From contig NZ_JACHIE010000001.1 in NCBI RefSeq assembly GCF_014207635.1, positions 124,001-188,000 on the forward strand: a stretch of 64,000 nt of DNA, written 5' to 3'. The position numbers were made by a program, and so were the translations under genes. Every line of letters begins with the position of its first letter. The first letter of the stretch is position 1. This document shows, in pieces, positions 1-8,913 of the stretch. Source of the stretch: Acetobacter lovaniensis (GTDB lineage: Bacteria > Pseudomonadota > Alphaproteobacteria > Acetobacterales > Acetobacteraceae). The notes under the pieces were generated by a model. That model saw nothing but the letters and a program-made list of their open reading frames with translations. It was not told the origin of the DNA and searched no databases.

Positions 1-277
1 CTTTTGCCAGCAGCACGCAATCCCCATGCGCACCGCCAAAAGCGATGGACATCCGGAACATGGACGGACAGACCATAACCGCGCGCGCCTTGGCCAGATT
101 GCTCACCAAGGCGCTCTGGCCGGTTGCGCCCAGAAAAATATCCTGCACAGTCAGGGCCGCTTTATCAACAGTGGCCTGCGCGGTGTCCGCTGCCTGTGCA
201 TACGCCCCCGCGCCGGAAGCCAGCATGGTTGCGGCCAGAACCAGAGAAACTGAAGACAGTCGTTTAAAGAAATGCAT
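1..277 (-). CDS. SYLF (Ysc84-type) lipid-binding domain protein, 3' part outside window
   Basis: The first 92 codons of a minus-strand gene are present; the rest lies beyond position 1. The product opens with a hydrophobic signal peptide that probably ends near AYAQA (about residues 25-29). The motif ARAVMVCPSMFRMSIAFGG followed by GDCVLLAK matches the opening strand pattern of SYLF domains, which bind phosphoinositides in eukaryotes and are secreted or periplasmic proteins of unclear role in bacteria. The ATG at 275-277 is preceded by GGAG about 9 nt upstream. The call rests on this N-terminal SYLF signature only, because the C-terminal half is not in the window. Confidence 0.75.
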   Translation of the reverse strand, partial: MHFFKRLSSVSLVLAATMLASGAGAYAQAADTAQATVDKAALTVQDIFLGATGQSALVSNLAKARAVMVCPSMFRMSIAFGGAHGDCVLLAK

Positions 278-365
278 TCCGGGTTTCTCCACGATAAGTC
301 CGGTAAATTGGCGTGTAAAAAAGCATGCTTTTGTGGCGCGAGAAAGGCCAGTTTTTGTTTTGTTT

Positions 366-1166
366 TTATTCCAGCGGAATGGACACAGCCTTGGCCAGTA
401 CAGGGCCAATATGCGGGTTGGCTGCCAGAATGGTCGCCCCACCTGTTAACCCGCCATTTTGCAGGAAGGGGGAAACAACCGCCCCGGCTTCGGCCAGCAG
501 GGGCAGGGCTGCTGCCACGTCCCACAGGTTGATAACAATTTCGATGTAGCCATCAAGCCGACCGCTGGCCACATCGGCCAGCGCCAATGCGCCGCATCCG
601 CCTGAACGGGGCATGGTGCCCAGTTCCATAATAGCGTCCATCTTGTCCATGAACACGGGTTTGGGCACACGACCACTCCACCCCATTTCGATCATGGAGC
701 GGGCTGGGTCCTTTATGGGGGAAGCCTTGATGGGCTTCCCGTTCAAAAAAGCTCCGTATCCACGTAACGCCGTATAAACCTCGCCCAATGCCGGGGCGTC
801 GATGACACCGGCCACGGGTTCATCCCCGTCCATCAGGCCGAGGGAGACACACCACCGGCAGCGGCCACGGGCGTAATTGGACGTGCCATCAATCGGGTCC
901 ACAACCCAGCGCAGACTCCCTGTGCGGCTTACGCCACCTTCCTCCCCCTGAAAGCCATCTTCGGGAAAAAGAGCCTGCATGCGCTGTGCAATAAAGGCCT
1001 CGACCGCACCATCAGTTTCCGTCAGCCAATCCTGTGCGGACTTGAGTTCCCCCTGTGGTCCGCCCGGCGGTGGCCGCATGGACATGGCCAGTTGAGCGGC
1101 ATCATGCACAACAGCCCGGGCGGCTTCCAGTCGGTAGGCTAGGGCGGGGCTGGGGAGGGCTGGCAT
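366..1166 (-). CDS. Inositol monophosphatase family phosphatase
   Basis: A 266-residue Mg-dependent phosphatase of the IMPase/HisN/CysQ superfamily. The metal site is visible: EE at residues 75-76, WVVDPIDGT at 87-95 (Asp90, Asp93) and WDVAAALPLLAEAGA from 215 (Asp216). It lies downstream of the lipid A genes lpxL-lpxK-waaA, where alphaproteobacteria often carry such a gene. The substrate is not certain. DPIDGTSNY is closer to the inositol/histidinol phosphatase style than to the DPLDGT of CysQ. However, a sulfate-activation cluster producing PAPS lies a few kb upstream, so a 3'-phosphoadenosine 5'-phosphate phosphatase role is possible. Start ATG 1164-1166, with a GGAG about 11 nt upstream. 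Confidence 0.8.
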   Translation of the reverse strand: MPALPSPALAYRLEAARAVVHDAAQLAMSMRPPPGGPQGELKSAQDWLTETDGAVEAFIAQRMQALFPEDGFQGEEGGVSRTGSLRWVVDPIDGTSNYARGRCRWCVSLGLMDGDEPVAGVIDAPALGEVYTALRGYGAFLNGKPIKASPIKDPARSMIEMGWSGRVPKPVFMDKMDAIMELGTMPRSGGCGALALADVASGRLDGYIEIVINLWDVAAALPLLAEAGAVVSPFLQNGGLTGGATILAANPHIGPVLAKAVSIPLE

Positions 1167-1342
1167 GGGAATGGCTACTCCAACAAAAATTCACATGCGG
1201 CCACCATACCGCCAAGCCCGTGGCAGGGCGACCCGCTTTGTGCGTCATCCGTTTGCATGTCAGATATTTTTATAAACAGCTTTTGTGGCAGCCCATCTAT
1301 GGCAGCAATCACCCGAACTACACGACCTTGCGGCAACGCCTC

Positions 1343-2254
1343 TTAACGGTACAGCTCTTTAGCCCAGCGCCTGTGCAACCAGAGCCAGCTTGATGGATTT
1401 TTACGGATCCATTCTTCTAAGCGGTTATTCACCATCTGCACCAGTATCTGCAAATCCTGCCGTTTATCCCCTGTATCGGGGAGTTCCAGAGGCGCTTCCA
1501 CAACAATACGCAAGCGGGCAGGCCCCAGACGTTCCACATAACCGGGAATAACCGGGCAGCGGTAACGTAACGCCATGGCGGCAAGTGCTGGAGCAGTCAT
1601 GCTCGGGCGATTGAAAAATGTGGCTTCAATCCCGTCGTTCATTTTCTGGTCCACCAGCATGCCCACACGCCCTCCGCCAGACACATAGGCCAAGGCTCCC
1701 CGAGCGCCCTTTGCCCCTTTGGCAAAAAGGGGAACAGGCGTATCGCCCATGGCTTTGTTCCGCAGCGAACGGAGCAGGGCGTCAACCAGCGGGTTAGCCG
1801 CAGCACGGTAAAAAGATGCAAAAGGCGTGCCATGCCGCGCCACGGCGGGAGGCAGCATTTCCCAGTTACCAATATGGCCTGATACGAACAGAACAGGCCC
1901 ACCCCGCAACGCCTGCTGCGCCAGATATTCTGCTCCCTGCACCTCAAACCCCGGTCCTGCGGGAGTGTTCTCCTGCAAGGCAGCAAGATGTGGCAGTTCG
2001 CCTATGGTCCGGCCCAGATTTTCCCACACACCGCGTATAATCCGCCTGTGGTCCTGATGATCCAGTTCCGGCATGGCCAGTTCCAGATTACGCCTGATAA
2101 TCCGCGATGTAGGAAGCCACGGGCCAAGAGCCCGGCACAACAGGCCAAGCAGGCTGGAAGAATGGTCCGGGCGCAAACGCTCCAGCAGCCACAGCAGGGC
2201 AAATGCTACCCAGGCTTCCAGCCGATAACGTACGGCCACGCTCCGGGCCTTCAT
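1343..2254 (-). CDS. lpxL: Lipid A biosynthesis acyltransferase (LpxL/HtrB family)
   Basis: A 303-residue inner-membrane acyltransferase that adds a secondary (acyloxyacyl) chain to Kdo-lipid A precursor. A hydrophobic N-terminal segment (about residues 13-25) anchors it. The catalytic HX4E motif is at His127-Glu132 within SGHIGNWEM. The C-terminus has WLWLHRRW, typical of the family. Its ATG overlaps the lpxK stop codon by 4 nt (ATGA), so the two are translationally coupled. LpxL versus LpxM specificity cannot be decided from sequence alone; the symbol denotes the family. Confidence 0.87.
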   Translation of the reverse strand: MKARSVAVRYRLEAWVAFALLWLLERLRPDHSSSLLGLLCRALGPWLPTSRIIRRNLELAMPELDHQDHRRIIRGVWENLGRTIGELPHLAALQENTPAGPGFEVQGAEYLAQQALRGGPVLFVSGHIGNWEMLPPAVARHGTPFASFYRAAANPLVDALLRSLRNKAMGDTPVPLFAKGAKGARGALAYVSGGGRVGMLVDQKMNDGIEATFFNRPSMTAPALAAMALRYRCPVIPGYVERLGPARLRIVVEAPLELPDTGDKRQDLQILVQMVNNRLEEWIRKNPSSWLWLHRRWAKELYR

Positions 2255-3237
2255 GCCGGGGAGGCCAGAAACATATCCAGCAGGCGTTCGGGCACCGTTG
2301 GGTCCTGCCAGACCAGCCGCACACCCACCTCAACCACATTTTTACGAAAATCGGGAGGCAGGCGCATGGCATCCTTGGGGGTTGTAACAAGTTCTGCGTC
2401 CAGCCCGTTGGCCAATGCCAGAAGCCGCTCGATATCACGCAGTTTATACGCGTAATGGTCGGGGTAAGGAAGGGCGCGAACAAGGCTTAGACCAGCCCCC
2501 CGCAAACCCTTAAAAAACTTCTCCGGCCGACCAATGCCAGCAAACGCCACACATGGGCGGTTTACAACGCCTGGTGGAATAGCACACTGTTCCAGATCAG
2601 CCCATAAAACGGGCAGGGCAGCCGTATGCTCCACGGCTCCGGTCTGGTCCGCCCCGATCACCAGCAGTGCATCGGCTCGGACCAGAGCATCTCCAACCCT
2701 CTCACGCAGTGGCCCCGCGGGGAGGACGTGCCCGTTCCCAAACCCCACGGCCCCATCCACAACCAGAAGCGAGACGGTTTTCTGCAAAGACGGGTTTTGA
2801 AACCCATCATCCATAATCAGGCAATCTGCCCCGGCCTGCACGGCATGGCGTGCGGTAACACTACGGTCCCCGCCAACCCAGACGGGGCAGTACTCCGCCA
2901 GCAATAACGGTTCATCCCCCACCTGCCGCGCAGTATGCCGGGCAGGGTTAACCCGGATGCCATTAGCCTCGCGCCCGCCGTAACCACGCGTCAACACATG
3001 CGGGTTACGCCCCCGCGCGCTCAGGCGCTGCACCAGATCAATAACCACCGTGGTTTTGCCCACCCCCCCCACACTCACATTGCCGCAGCACAAGACCGGC
3101 ACGGGAGCCTGCCAGCCCGACCTGCGCATTCTGCGGCGTGCAATGCCCGCAACACCCCAAGCCAGAGGCGCGAGCAGCGTGGGCCAGAAGCAGGCCTGAG
3201 GATTACCCCAGAATGCAGGGGGGGTCAGCCTTACCAT
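2251..3237 (-). CDS. lpxK: Tetraacyldisaccharide 4'-kinase
   Basis: A 328-residue kinase that phosphorylates the 4' position of the lipid A disaccharide at the inner membrane. The N-terminus has a membrane-associated helix (about residues 18-32). The P-loop NVSVGGVGKTT spans residues 53-63, in the GNxxxGGxGKT pattern of LpxK. Further family blocks include RGYGG near 85 and DDGFQNPSL near 142. It overlaps waaA upstream by 7 nt and lpxL downstream by 4 nt, giving a waaA-lpxK-lpxL coding unit. Confidence 0.93.
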   Translation of the reverse strand: MVRLTPPAFWGNPQACFWPTLLAPLAWGVAGIARRRMRRSGWQAPVPVLCCGNVSVGGVGKTTVVIDLVQRLSARGRNPHVLTRGYGGREANGIRVNPARHTARQVGDEPLLLAEYCPVWVGGDRSVTARHAVQAGADCLIMDDGFQNPSLQKTVSLLVVDGAVGFGNGHVLPAGPLRERVGDALVRADALLVIGADQTGAVEHTAALPVLWADLEQCAIPPGVVNRPCVAFAGIGRPEKFFKGLRGAGLSLVRALPYPDHYAYKLRDIERLLALANGLDAELVTTPKDAMRLPPDFRKNVVEVGVRLVWQDPTVPERLLDMFLASPA

Positions 3238-5222
3238 ATGAGTTCCAGAATCTGGTGGGCCAGATCATCGGGCATGGTTGCGTTAACCGTTGCCACGGCC
3301 TGCGCCTGGTGTGCCAGCACTGCCCGCTCCTCAGGGCAGGAGAGCATCCGTACAACCCATGCGGCCAGAGACTGCTCATCCTGCACAACCTGCACACACT
3401 CATGCAGTGCCTGATAGGCCTCCTCAAAATTTTGGACCCGCGGGCCCGTTGCCACCACACAGCCAAGGCGTGCGGGCTCAAACGGGTTATGTCCTCCACC
3501 GGGGCAGACAGGCAGGCTGTTGCCAATAAAGGCACAATCCCCCAGCTTGAAGAATAGTCCCAGTTCGCCCAGCGTATCACACACCCAAAAAGCATCCCGC
3601 TCTGTGGGGAGAGCATTCTGTGCCCGCCTTGGCGCTGAGTTTAAACGGGATGCGATGTCTGCCCCGCGCTCGGGGTGGCGCGGCACAATAATGCTCAGCA
3701 GGTTGGGGTATGTCTGGCGAATAATGTGTGCTGCACGCGCTATGACCTCCTCCTCCCCCGCATGGGTGGAGGCGGCTACAAACACAGGACGTTCCCCTAT
3801 GACTGCCCGCAAATCGGCCAGAACCTGAGCATCCACCGGCAAAGGAGGGGCAGCGGTTTTCAGGTCTCCCGGAGAGAGTTGTGAGTTCGCTCCCAAAGAC
3901 CGCAGGCGCTGTGCATCCTCCTCCGTCCGGGCCGAAACCCATGCAAACGGGGCCAGCATGCGTTGCGCAACACCGGGCACACGCTGCCAGAACCGGAAGG
4001 ACGATGCAGACATCCGCCCGTTGACCAGCACAACAGGCAGGTTACGGGCGTGGCATGCCCCCAGTACCGTGGGCCACAACTCACTCTCGGTAAAAACAGC
4101 GGCCTGTGGAGCCCAATGGTTTAAAAACCGCTGGCACCACCTTGGCACATCCAAGGGCATGAACTGGTGTACAACCCGGTCGTGCGCAAAACGCTGCGCC
4201 ACAATGGTACTGGCTGTAACCGTGCCCGTTGTCACCAGTATAGTGATATGTGCGTTCTGCCGCAGGCAAGCCTGCACCAGCGGCAGAATAGACAAGGCCT
4301 CTCCCACGCTGGCGGCATGAAACCACAAGAGTTTGCCAGACGGGCGAGGGCAGGCGGCAAAACCCATTTTTTCACGCACTCGTCCGGCAACTTCCTTCCC
4401 CTTGCTCTGCCGCCAGCGCAGATAAAGTGGAAGAACTGGTGCCAGCAATGCCCCCACACCGTTCCATATCTGCGAAGGGCATGTGACCTGCGGCCTGAGA
4501 GCAATATGCCCGGCGGTTGCGTGCTGCTGCTCCACCTGAGCCTGCTCCATAAGGTTGTTCATGTGGGTTTGCAGGTTAAAGGCCGGGTCCTGCTTCTGGC
4601 AATCCGGGGTAGGCCATAAAGGTGCACCGCTCACAAACACACCGCGCCCGAAAGGAAGGGGGAAAAACATTTTATCCCATGATTTAAGCCGTATGGCCCG
4701 GCAGGATGCCCCCATGGGAATAACAGGTTTGCCCACCAGCCGCGCCAGCGCTTCGGCCCCCTGCTGTGTCTGCCTGCGTGGCCCACATGGCCCGTCGGGA
4801 GTTATGGCAACCAGACAGCCATGCAGCAGGCTGGCGCGCATACGCAGCATGGCCGCAGCGCCCCCCTTGCTTTTGCCTCTTGTATTTGATGAACCGGCTA
4901 TGGACCAGATCCGCCACGGCGCAACCACATCGGCTATTACCCGGCCATCGCTGTTGCGGCTCACCAGAACCCGCAGATGCACTGCGGGATTCTGGCGCTC
5001 CACCCACCACCACAGGGCGGGAGTCAGAAGCAACACCTCATGCCAGAAAACAACAACGGCCGTCCGCCCCTCCTGACTGGTCAGGTAAAGGTAGGATTGC
5101 GGGTCAATTCTGAAGGTCCATCGCGTGGTCCGCAATGCGAACCCGAGGTAGGCCCGGATGGCCCCCACAGCAATGGAACGAAAAAGCCCGCGTACACTCT
5201 TCCACACCCTTGCCACAGCCAT
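3231..5222 (-). CDS. waaA: Fusion: DUF374 lysophospholipid acyltransferase-like domain + Kdo transferase WaaA
   Basis: A 663-residue protein made of two families. Residues 1 to about 225 are DUF374-like: FWHE at 59-62, a SRNSDG block at 88-93, SSNTRGKSKGG at 111-121 and TPDGPCGPR at 141-149. From about residue 252 to the end is a complete WaaA/KdtA, which transfers Kdo from CMP-Kdo to lipid A precursor. It contains WFHAASVGEAL at 300-310 with the catalytic glutamate at 308, a TESELWP block, and the C-terminal GGHNPFEPA loop. The usual WaaA length is about 420 residues, so the extra 240 residues are the fused domain. In many alphaproteobacteria these are separate adjacent genes. There is no stop codon or frameshift between the parts. 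Its start is 4 nt after the DUF934 gene stop, so it may be read from the upstream sulfur operon. Confidence 0.9.
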   Translation of the reverse strand: MAVARVWKSVRGLFRSIAVGAIRAYLGFALRTTRWTFRIDPQSYLYLTSQEGRTAVVVFWHEVLLLTPALWWWVERQNPAVHLRVLVSRNSDGRVIADVVAPWRIWSIAGSSNTRGKSKGGAAAMLRMRASLLHGCLVAITPDGPCGPRRQTQQGAEALARLVGKPVIPMGASCRAIRLKSWDKMFFPLPFGRGVFVSGAPLWPTPDCQKQDPAFNLQTHMNNLMEQAQVEQQHATAGHIALRPQVTCPSQIWNGVGALLAPVLPLYLRWRQSKGKEVAGRVREKMGFAACPRPSGKLLWFHAASVGEALSILPLVQACLRQNAHITILVTTGTVTASTIVAQRFAHDRVVHQFMPLDVPRWCQRFLNHWAPQAAVFTESELWPTVLGACHARNLPVVLVNGRMSASSFRFWQRVPGVAQRMLAPFAWVSARTEEDAQRLRSLGANSQLSPGDLKTAAPPLPVDAQVLADLRAVIGERPVFVAASTHAGEEEVIARAAHIIRQTYPNLLSIIVPRHPERGADIASRLNSAPRRAQNALPTERDAFWVCDTLGELGLFFKLGDCAFIGNSLPVCPGGGHNPFEPARLGCVVATGPRVQNFEEAYQALHECVQVVQDEQSLAAWVVRMLSCPEERAVLAHQAQAVATVNATMPDDLAHQILELIW

Positions 5223-5226
5223 GCTC

Positions 5227-5718
5227 TCAGGGTGTCAGGAACCGCCTGAATGCAAATCCTTCCGGGCGTTCGTTCAGAACGGAAGGCTGGTAGGCAACAG
5301 TTATCCGCTCATGCGCCTGCTGCCACACCGCCGGATCGCTCTGCTCGGGAATAACAAGCTGGCTAACACCACAGCGGAGCAGGAACTCATACTGATCCGG
5401 CAGAAAATGCCCCGTCACACGCACGGCACCGGTAAAATGCAGATGCTCGCGTAAGGAGCGGGCCTGTGTAAATGCCCGTCCATCCCGGAAAATAGGAAAG
5501 TTCAGGCTGACCAGATCAAGGCGGGGCAGGGCTTCCTTGAGGTCGCTCACCCGCTCGTCAGGCTTGAGCACAATGCCCAGACGCCCTTTGCCATTCCGCC
5601 CAAGCCCTTCGGACAACCGGGAAAGAGGCAGCAGAATGTCGCCATCAGGTAGGGGCTGGCCATCCTCAACCAGCGTCCATCCGTCCTGTACAATCTGACC
5701 GTTCTCAAGCAGTGGCAT
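5227..5718 (-). CDS. DUF934 family protein, sulfite reductase companion
   Basis: A 163-residue DUF934 protein. This family is almost always encoded next to cysI in alpha- and betaproteobacteria and is assumed to serve sulfite reduction; its biochemical role is not established. Family blocks seen here are DILLPLSRLSE, LGIVLKPDE and the central NFPIFRDGRAFTQARSLRE. The start ATG lies inside the end of cysI (14-nt overlap). The gene ends 4 nt before waaA. No membrane segments or signal peptide are visible. Confidence 0.88.
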   Translation of the reverse strand: MPLLENGQIVQDGWTLVEDGQPLPDGDILLPLSRLSEGLGRNGKGRLGIVLKPDERVSDLKEALPRLDLVSLNFPIFRDGRAFTQARSLREHLHFTGAVRVTGHFLPDQYEFLLRCGVSQLVIPEQSDPAVWQQAHERITVAYQPSVLNERPEGFAFRRFLTP

Positions 5719-7396
5719 AAGCTGCGTCCTTGAATGGCGCGGCGCCTAGGCGGCGGCAGGTTTCAATAAAACGTTCGCCCGGCTTGCGCTGGACCAGATA
5801 GGTATCAACAATTCTGGCAATTGCATCAACCGTTTCATCCTCCGACATGGCCGAGCCAATAATCTGGCCGATGGAAGCATCTTCCCCGCTATTACCGCCC
5901 AGAGTGATCTGGAACGCTTCTTCTCCACGTTTATCAACACCCAGAATACCGATATGTCCGGCGTGGTGATGACCGCAGGCATTGATGCAGCCTGAAATAT
6001 TCAGCCGCAGCGCGCCAATTTCCTGCTGCAGGGCAGCGTTGGAGAAGCGCTGGCTCAGCTTCTGGGCAATGGGGATGGAACGGGCATTGGCCAGTGCGCA
6101 GTAATCCAGCCCCGGGCAGGCAATAATATCGGTGATCATACCAATATTGGCGGTACCCAGACCATTGGCGCTGAGCACCTGCCACAGCGCAAACAGGTTA
6201 TCCTTGCGTACATGCCCCAGCACCACGTTCTGCAGGTGTGTGATCCGCAACTCGCCAAAGCTGTACTGGTCCGCCAGATCCGCCAGCAGGTCCATCTGGG
6301 CGGATGTAACATCCCCCGGAATACCGCCAGCAGGCTTGCACGAAATGGTTACGCTGCAATACCCGTCCTGCTGGTGCGGGTGGGTATTGGTGCCAACCCA
6401 CGTGGCAAAGGCCGGGTCGGCCTTGGTCTGCGCTGCCAGTTGGGCAGTACCGGCAGAAGCATCTTCAAACACTGGAGTGGCAAAGCGGGCGCGAATGGCG
6501 GCCACGACTTCGGGCTGCAAACGGTACCGGCTGCGGTCCATGGCCATGAACTCGGCATTGACCTCATCACGGAACGCGCCAAGGCCCAGAGCCTGCACAA
6601 GGATTTTAATCCGGGCCTTGTAAATGTTATCGCGCCGCCCGTATGCATTATAGACGCGCAGAACAGCTTCCAGGTACGCGATCAGGTCTTCTTCAGGCAG
6701 GTCATCGCGTAGTTTTACGCCAATAACCGGGGTACGCCCCAGACCACCGCCAACATAGACCTCGAACACCGCGCGCCCGTTTTCTCCCTTACGTGCGAGC
6801 AGCCCGATGTCATGAAAACGGGCGGCAACACGGTCCTGCACACTGCCGGAAATGGCAATTTTGAATTTACGCGGCAAAAACGTAAATTCGGGGTGCAGAG
6901 TGGACCACTGACGCAGAATTTCCGCATGTACGCGCGGGTCCAGAACTTCATCACGTGCAGCACCGGCAAACTGGTCGGATGTGACGTTGCGGATGCAGTT
7001 CCCGCTGGTCTGGATGGCGTGCATTTCCGCATCAGCCAGAATATTCAGAATATCAGGCGCATCTTCCAGCCGGATCCAGTTGAACTGGATATTCTGGCGC
7101 GTGGTAAAGTGCCCGTAATCCCGGTCATACCGCCGGGCAATATGGGCCAGTGTGCGCATCTGGTTGGCACTGACAATACCGTAGGGAATAGCCACCCGCA
7201 GCATATAGGCATGCAGTTGCAGGTAAAGGCCGTTCATCAGGCGCAGGGGTTTGAACTCATCCTCGCTCAGGGCGCCAGAAATCCGGCGCTGCACCTGATC
7301 ACGGAACTGTTCGACCCGCTGTTTGAGGAATGTACGGTCAACCGCGTCATACGCATACCGGCCGACGTCTGCTGGGGGCTGGGGAGAGTGGGGCAT
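5705..7396 (-). CDS. cysI: Sulfite reductase hemoprotein (nitrite/sulfite reductase family)
   Basis: A 563-residue siroheme/[4Fe-4S] enzyme that reduces sulfite to sulfide for cysteine synthesis. Cluster ligands are Cys427 and Cys433 (CPGLDYC) and Cys470 and Cys474 (CINAC). An RQNIQFNWI substrate/siroheme segment lies near residues 100-108. No cysJ flavoprotein gene is seen in the window, so it may use ferredoxin or an unlinked partner. It is flanked by DUF2849 (23 nt upstream) and DUF934 (overlapping), the usual alphaproteobacterial arrangement. Nitrite as substrate cannot be excluded by motif, but the cysDNC/cysH context favours sulfite. Confidence 0.92.
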   Translation of the reverse strand: MPHSPQPPADVGRYAYDAVDRTFLKQRVEQFRDQVQRRISGALSEDEFKPLRLMNGLYLQLHAYMLRVAIPYGIVSANQMRTLAHIARRYDRDYGHFTTRQNIQFNWIRLEDAPDILNILADAEMHAIQTSGNCIRNVTSDQFAGAARDEVLDPRVHAEILRQWSTLHPEFTFLPRKFKIAISGSVQDRVAARFHDIGLLARKGENGRAVFEVYVGGGLGRTPVIGVKLRDDLPEEDLIAYLEAVLRVYNAYGRRDNIYKARIKILVQALGLGAFRDEVNAEFMAMDRSRYRLQPEVVAAIRARFATPVFEDASAGTAQLAAQTKADPAFATWVGTNTHPHQQDGYCSVTISCKPAGGIPGDVTSAQMDLLADLADQYSFGELRITHLQNVVLGHVRKDNLFALWQVLSANGLGTANIGMITDIIACPGLDYCALANARSIPIAQKLSQRFSNAALQQEIGALRLNISGCINACGHHHAGHIGILGVDKRGEEAFQITLGGNSGEDASIGQIIGSAMSEDETVDAIARIVDTYLVQRKPGERFIETCRRLGAAPFKDAAYATA

Positions 7397-7419
7397 GGTT
7401 TTGGTCCGTCGGGTTTTAT

Positions 7420-7773
7420 TCAGGAGCCACTTGCAGCAGCGGGGGCGAGCTGCCAGAGGGGCGTAAATTCAGCATGAACACTCGGGCCCTCGGCACGAAT
7501 ACGCTCGCGCGTGGTGCGGGGCCGTGGCCCGTGCGCGGTCTGTTCCACCTGCACACCGTAAACTCCCACCACATTATCCGCCCCGGCACGGGTATTCTGA
7601 GAACGTAGCAGGTCTTCCATTCCGTCATTGGGGAACAGGTATGCCTGACCAATGGTCAACTGCCATTTTCCCTGCGCATCCAGCCAGACAATCCGGCCAT
7701 CAAGCAGACGGTTGGCTGTCACAACACTACAGCCTTCAGTATCACGACGATTATTCCTGCGATCCACGCTCAT
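7420..7773 (-). CDS. DUF2849 family protein
   Basis: A 117-residue protein of the DUF2849 family, found upstream of cysI in many alphaproteobacteria; function unknown. Recognisable stretches are VVTANRLLDGRIVWLDAQGKW and a following Y-x-V-x-V segment near residue 70. It appears soluble. An imperfectly understood 7-bp inverted repeat lies just upstream (7797-7815), so this gene may be the first of a DUF2849-cysI-DUF934 transcript. It ends in a low-complexity APAAASGS tail. Confidence 0.83.
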   Translation of the reverse strand: MSVDRRNNRRDTEGCSVVTANRLLDGRIVWLDAQGKWQLTIGQAYLFPNDGMEDLLRSQNTRAGADNVVGVYGVQVEQTAHGPRPRTTRERIRAEGPSVHAEFTPLWQLAPAAASGS

Positions 7774-7796
7774 ACCTTTCCGCGTATTCCACGACA

Positions 7797-7815
7797 GAAA
7801 ATTACATAAATTTTC
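7797..7815. promoter_or_regulatory. Inverted repeat upstream of the DUF2849-cysI unit
   Basis: The two arms GAAAATT and AATTTTC form a perfect 7-bp inverted repeat around a 5-nt spacer. It lies 24-42 nt upstream of the DUF2849 start, in an AT-rich 75-nt gap after cysA. A TTGATA that could act as a -35 box lies just upstream on the minus strand. It could be an operator for a sulfur regulator. No named regulator is assigned. Confidence 0.4.
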
Positions 7816-7848
7816 GTCTTTATCAACATATCACGCATCTGACGCGTA

Positions 7849-8913
7849 TCATGCACACAAAAGTCCCTGACGGAACAGGCGGGAACGGCTGATGTCCAGC
7901 GCGACACCCTGCACCTGCACATCGGCCTCATCCACCGGACGATAGAACGGCACAACCCGCTCCCCAAGCTGGAGCGTATAATGCCTGTAGCCATTCCGCG
8001 TGCCCCGGGGGGCTGCATAAATGCTCAGCACATCCTGTTCGGATACGGGTTTTTGTATGTTCATTTCATACGGGCGGATCATGGCAACGGCAGGGCCGTC
8101 TGTCACTCCCTCGGGAACGGCAAAAGGCAGGGCCAGCGCGTCATCCGGGATCATGCGGCCATGCCGGACTTCCCCGGGGAAAGACACAGCTTCCCCCAGA
8201 AACTCCATCACAAATTCGGTCGCGGGCTGCTCATCCAGATCCATGGGGGAGGCATCCTGCACAATTCTGCCGGACTGCATGACCACAATACGGTCCGCCA
8301 CCTCAAGGGCTTCTTCCTGATCATGCGTGACCAGAATGGTGGTCAGGCCCAGCGTATCGTGCAGTTCACGCAGCCATGTCCGGATAGAACGGCGCACAAT
8401 GGGGTCCAGCGCACCAAAAGGTTCATCCAGCAGCAGAACACGCGGCCCTGTTGCCAGCGCGCGCGCAAGTGCCACACGCTGCCGCTGGCCACCAGACAGT
8501 TTGGCAGGGTGCTTGCCCCCCATGCCCTGCAATTGCATCAGTTCCAGCAGTTCTTCCACCCGCCGGGCAATCTGGGCGCGGGCAGGGCGCTCCGCACGGG
8601 GTTGCACATCCAGCCCAAAGGCAATGTTGCGCGCGACCGTCATATGCGGGAACAGGGCATAGTTCTGGAACACAAACCCCATGCGGCCCGCACGGTCCCT
8701 TACGCTGGTCATGGGGCTATCATCCAGCAGGATGGACCCACTGCTGCAGTTATCCAGCCCGGCTATGGCGCGCAGCAAGGTTGTTTTGCCAGCCCCCGAA
8801 GGCCCGACCAGAGCAACAAACGCACCATCGGGCACTTTGAGAGACACGTTATCCAGCAGTGGCTGCCGCGCGCCCGGAACCTGACGAACCAGATTGCAGA
8901 CCTCAATACTCAC
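7849..8913 (-). CDS. cysA: Sulfate/thiosulfate ABC transporter ATP-binding protein
   Basis: 354 residues with the GTG start chosen here. It is the ATPase of the sulfate/thiosulfate importer. Walker A GPSGAGKT is at 37-44, the signature LSGGQ at 139-143 and Walker B LLLDEP at 159-164, followed by a C-terminal regulatory (TOBE-like) region from about 240. A start ten codons further upstream is in frame. The GTG at 8911-8913 is preferred: it has GGAG 8 nt upstream and makes a GTGA 4-nt overlap with the cysW stop. It is the last gene of cysT-cysW-cysA. Confidence 0.92.
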   Translation of the reverse strand: MSIEVCNLVRQVPGARQPLLDNVSLKVPDGAFVALVGPSGAGKTTLLRAIAGLDNCSSGSILLDDSPMTSVRDRAGRMGFVFQNYALFPHMTVARNIAFGLDVQPRAERPARAQIARRVEELLELMQLQGMGGKHPAKLSGGQRQRVALARALATGPRVLLLDEPFGALDPIVRRSIRTWLRELHDTLGLTTILVTHDQEEALEVADRIVVMQSGRIVQDASPMDLDEQPATEFVMEFLGEAVSFPGEVRHGRMIPDDALALPFAVPEGVTDGPAVAMIRPYEMNIQKPVSEQDVLSIYAAPRGTRNGYRHYTLQLGERVVPFYRPVDEADVQVQGVALDISRSRLFRQGLLCA

